In this document: piece by piece, positions 62,467 through 64,000 of the stretch
How the letters are laid out: each line of letters starts with the position of its first letter
Numbering within the stretch: the first letter of the stretch is position 1
Assembly: GCF_002127655.1 (NCBI RefSeq)
Contig: NZ_NEHB01000017.1
Coordinates: forward strand, 50,105 to 114,104
Source of the DNA: Janthinobacterium sp. GW456P
Lineage (GTDB): Bacteria > Pseudomonadota > Gammaproteobacteria > Burkholderiales > Burkholderiaceae_D
Direction: 5' to 3'
Length of the DNA stretch: 64,000 nucleotides
Translations under genes and position numbers: made by a program
Notes under the pieces: generated by a model
Database searches by the model: none
Told to the model about the DNA's origin: nothing
What the model saw: only the letters and a program-made list of their open reading frames with translations

Positions 62467-63788
62467 GCGTTCGCGGCGGCGGGCGGCTGCAGCGGCAGGT
62501 GCACGGTAAAGCGCGTGCCCTGGCCCACTTCCGACGCCACTTCGATGCGTCCGCCGTGCTTGTTGACGATGCCGTACGACAGCGACAGCCCCAAACCCGT
62601 GCCGCTGCCCACGGCCTTGGTGGTGAAGAACGGCTCGAAGATGCGGTTCAGGTGCTCGGGTGCGATACCGGCGCCCGTGTCGCCGATCTCCACCCACACC
62701 CAGTCGCCCGCGTGGCCCGTGCGGATGCTGATCACGCCATCGCTGCTGATGGCCTGGCCCGCGTTGACGAGCAGGTTCATGAAGACCTGGTTCAGCTGCG
62801 AGGCCAGGCACAGGATCGGCGGCAGCTCGCCATAGTGTTTCTCGATGCGCGCCTTGTATTTCAATTCGTTGGCGACGATATTGAGGGTGCTGTCCAGGCC
62901 AGCATGCAGGCTGGCCACCTGCCAGTCCGTCTCGCCCACGTGGGAAAAATCCTTCAGCGCCTGCACGATGTCGCGCACGCGTTTCAAGCCATCCATCGAT
63001 TCGCGCACCAGATCGACCATGTCGTCCTGCAGGAAGGCCAGGTCGGCCTGCGCGCGCACCTCGGCCACGCGCGCGGCGAGGGCCGGGCCGTCCGGCGTGT
63101 CGCGCATCGCCGCTTCATATTGCCCGATCACGCCGAACAGGGTGCCGACATAGCCTTGCAGGGAACTCATGTTGGAGTTGACGAAGCCGATCGGGTTATT
63201 GATTTCGTGCGCGATGCCGGCCGCCAGCTGGCCGATGGAGGCCATCTTTTCCGATTGCAGCAGCTGGTCGTGCGCTTCCTGTAACTTGCTGATCAGTAGT
63301 TGCTGCTCTTCGCCGCGCGCCTGCAGCATCGCTTCCATGCCCTTGCGTTCGGTGATGTCCGTCAGCGAACCGATCACTTCGAACGGCACGCCGTGCTCGT
63401 CGCGCACGAGGCGCAGGCTGTCGTGCATCCACAGGTAGCTGCCGTCGCGCACGCGGAAACGGTATTCATAGGCGCGCGCGCCTTCGACAAAGATCTGCGC
63501 CAGGCTGGAAAAAATGCCGGGCGCATCGTCCGGGTGGATATGGTCGAACCAGAAATTGGGATCGGCTACCATTTCCTCGGGCTGGTAGCCCAGCACATTG
63601 AGGGCATTGTTGCTGACAAAAGTCATCTTGAAGTCGCCGCTGGGCACGGTGCAATAGATGATGGAGGGTGTATTGTCGAGCAGGTATTGCAGGCGCACGG
63701 CCGTGGCCGCCGAGGCGTCATCGCCAGGCGCCGCCCCGGCAGGCCGGCCGGTATCGGGAGTGGAAAGGTCGAAATCCTCGAACTGCAT
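62463..63788 (-). CDS. PAS-domain histidine kinase, second copy in the cluster
   Basis: A 441-residue cytosolic kinase: PAS (~35-165) with LQYLLDNTPSIIYCTVPSGD and SYLWMHDSLRLVRDEHGVPF; HisKA with [20 protein letters not shown]; HATPase with NQVFMNLLVNAGQAIS, DTGAGIAPEHLNRIFEPFFT and [20 protein letters not shown]. Its H-box and ATP region are close to those of the kinase at 59639, so it is a paralogue. It is tail-to-tail with the HD-GYP-like gene: both stop codons lie in the CTAG at 62463-62466. The start at 63788 (MQFEDFDL) follows a GTGTGACG leader. Confidence 0.92.
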   Translation of the reverse strand: MQFEDFDLSTPDTGRPAGAAPGDDASAATAVRLQYLLDNTPSIIYCTVPSGDFKMTFVSNNALNVLGYQPEEMVADPNFWFDHIHPDDAPGIFSSLAQIFVEGARAYEYRFRVRDGSYLWMHDSLRLVRDEHGVPFEVIGSLTDITERKGMEAMLQARGEEQQLLISKLQEAHDQLLQSEKMASIGQLAAGIAHEINNPIGFVNSNMSSLQGYVGTLFGVIGQYEAAMRDTPDGPALAARVAEVRAQADLAFLQDDMVDLVRESMDGLKRVRDIVQALKDFSHVGETDWQVASLHAGLDSTLNIVANELKYKARIEKHYGELPPILCLASQLNQVFMNLLVNAGQAISSDGVISIRTGHAGDWVWVEIGDTGAGIAPEHLNRIFEPFFTTKAVGSGTGLGLSLSYGIVNKHGGRIEVASEVGQGTRFTVHLPLQPPAAANA

Positions 63789-63874
63789 CGTCACACCTCG
63801 CTGCCTGCATGGCATTGATGTCCTGGCTCGATTATGCCCGATTATTCCGGGCTTGGGCTCGCCAGCGGCATTTT

Positions 63875-64000
63875 TCAGGGGGCCGGCGGCTGCTCCACGA
63901 CCGCCATGCGCCGCGCGAGGCGCTGCGCCGCTTGCGTGTCGCCCGCCTGTTCGGCGCGCAGGCGCTGCACGCCCAGCCAGGCCAGCAGCGGCCGGCGCCA
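63875..64000 (-). CDS. 3' end of an unidentified gene running off the right edge
   Basis: Read leftwards from the window end, 41 codons are open to a TGA at 63875-63877: WRRPLLAWLGVQRLRAEQAG, then DTQAAQRLARRMAVVEQPPAP. The Ala/Arg/Gln-rich, helical ending and GC-ending codons look like real coding sequence. Too little is left to name a family. It would be the next gene upstream of the PAS kinase on the same strand, 86 bases away. Confidence 0.45.
   Translation of the reverse strand, partial: WRRPLLAWLGVQRLRAEQAGDTQAAQRLARRMAVVEQPPAP

Overview
The window looks like a chromosome segment of a motile, aerobic betaproteobacterium, most likely Oxalobacteraceae and close to Janthinobacterium. The signs are high GC with strong GC-ending codon use, a PEP-CTERM surface protein, the gene order lplT/alr/radA and a dapC-dapD ... 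yffB-dapE-prmB-yheS block, an OmpR/EnvZ pair, and scattered flagellar and chemotaxis genes. This assignment is inference from gene content and style.

Layout. 0-3.3 kb: a tandem pair of Sel1/DUF6396 genes (the second has lost its C-terminus) and two orphan proteins. 3.3-12.6 kb: TetR with DUF2867, a PnuC transporter with a NadR-like kinase, a TonB-dependent receptor under a TPP riboswitch, YqhD, a small encapsulin-ferritin-like protein without its metal ligands, an Imm26-like protein, and EnvZ/OmpR. 12.8-16.6 kb: a small secreted protein, a FapA-family protein, ArfB, an orphan CheW, and an IS4-like MITE inserted in a terminator. 16.6-25.6 kb: minus-strand housekeeping genes (YheS, PrmB, DapE, YffB, DapD, DapC) interrupted by an FAD monooxygenase and a YwqK-like protein. 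25.8-41.6 kb: tsaB-rimI-udg-DUF1853 (overlapping), lplT, alr, radA behind a LexA-type box, PilZ, FliD, AraC with MFS and RraA, PEP-CTERM, MerR and DUF4153.

41.6-47.1 kb is the most unusual part. It is a lower-GC array of small unrelated genes (barstar, DUF4304-, DUF4303- and DUF2004-like proteins, a GNAT, and unknowns). Nearly every gene is followed by a copy of a roughly 25-65-bp imperfect dyad repeat. It resembles an integrase-less cassette array, or a store of orphan immunity genes, but the repeat lacks canonical attC ends. A second MITE-like element appears to interrupt one of these genes.

47.3-57.5 kb returns to ordinary high-GC genes: LysE with MocR, VOC proteins, an orphan motA, LysR with D-tartrate dehydratase, DUF4105, an RhlE-type helicase and a lipoprotein. 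57.6-63.8 kb is a tightly overlapping signalling operon (REC-PAS, a small domain protein, HDOD, PAS-histidine kinase, and REC with a degenerate HD-GYP) that meets a second PAS-histidine kinase tail to tail. Palindromic REP units (three), a 94-bp dispersed repeat (two copies) and a 3 x 11-bp tandem repeat lie between genes, several of them supplying or overlapping stop codons.
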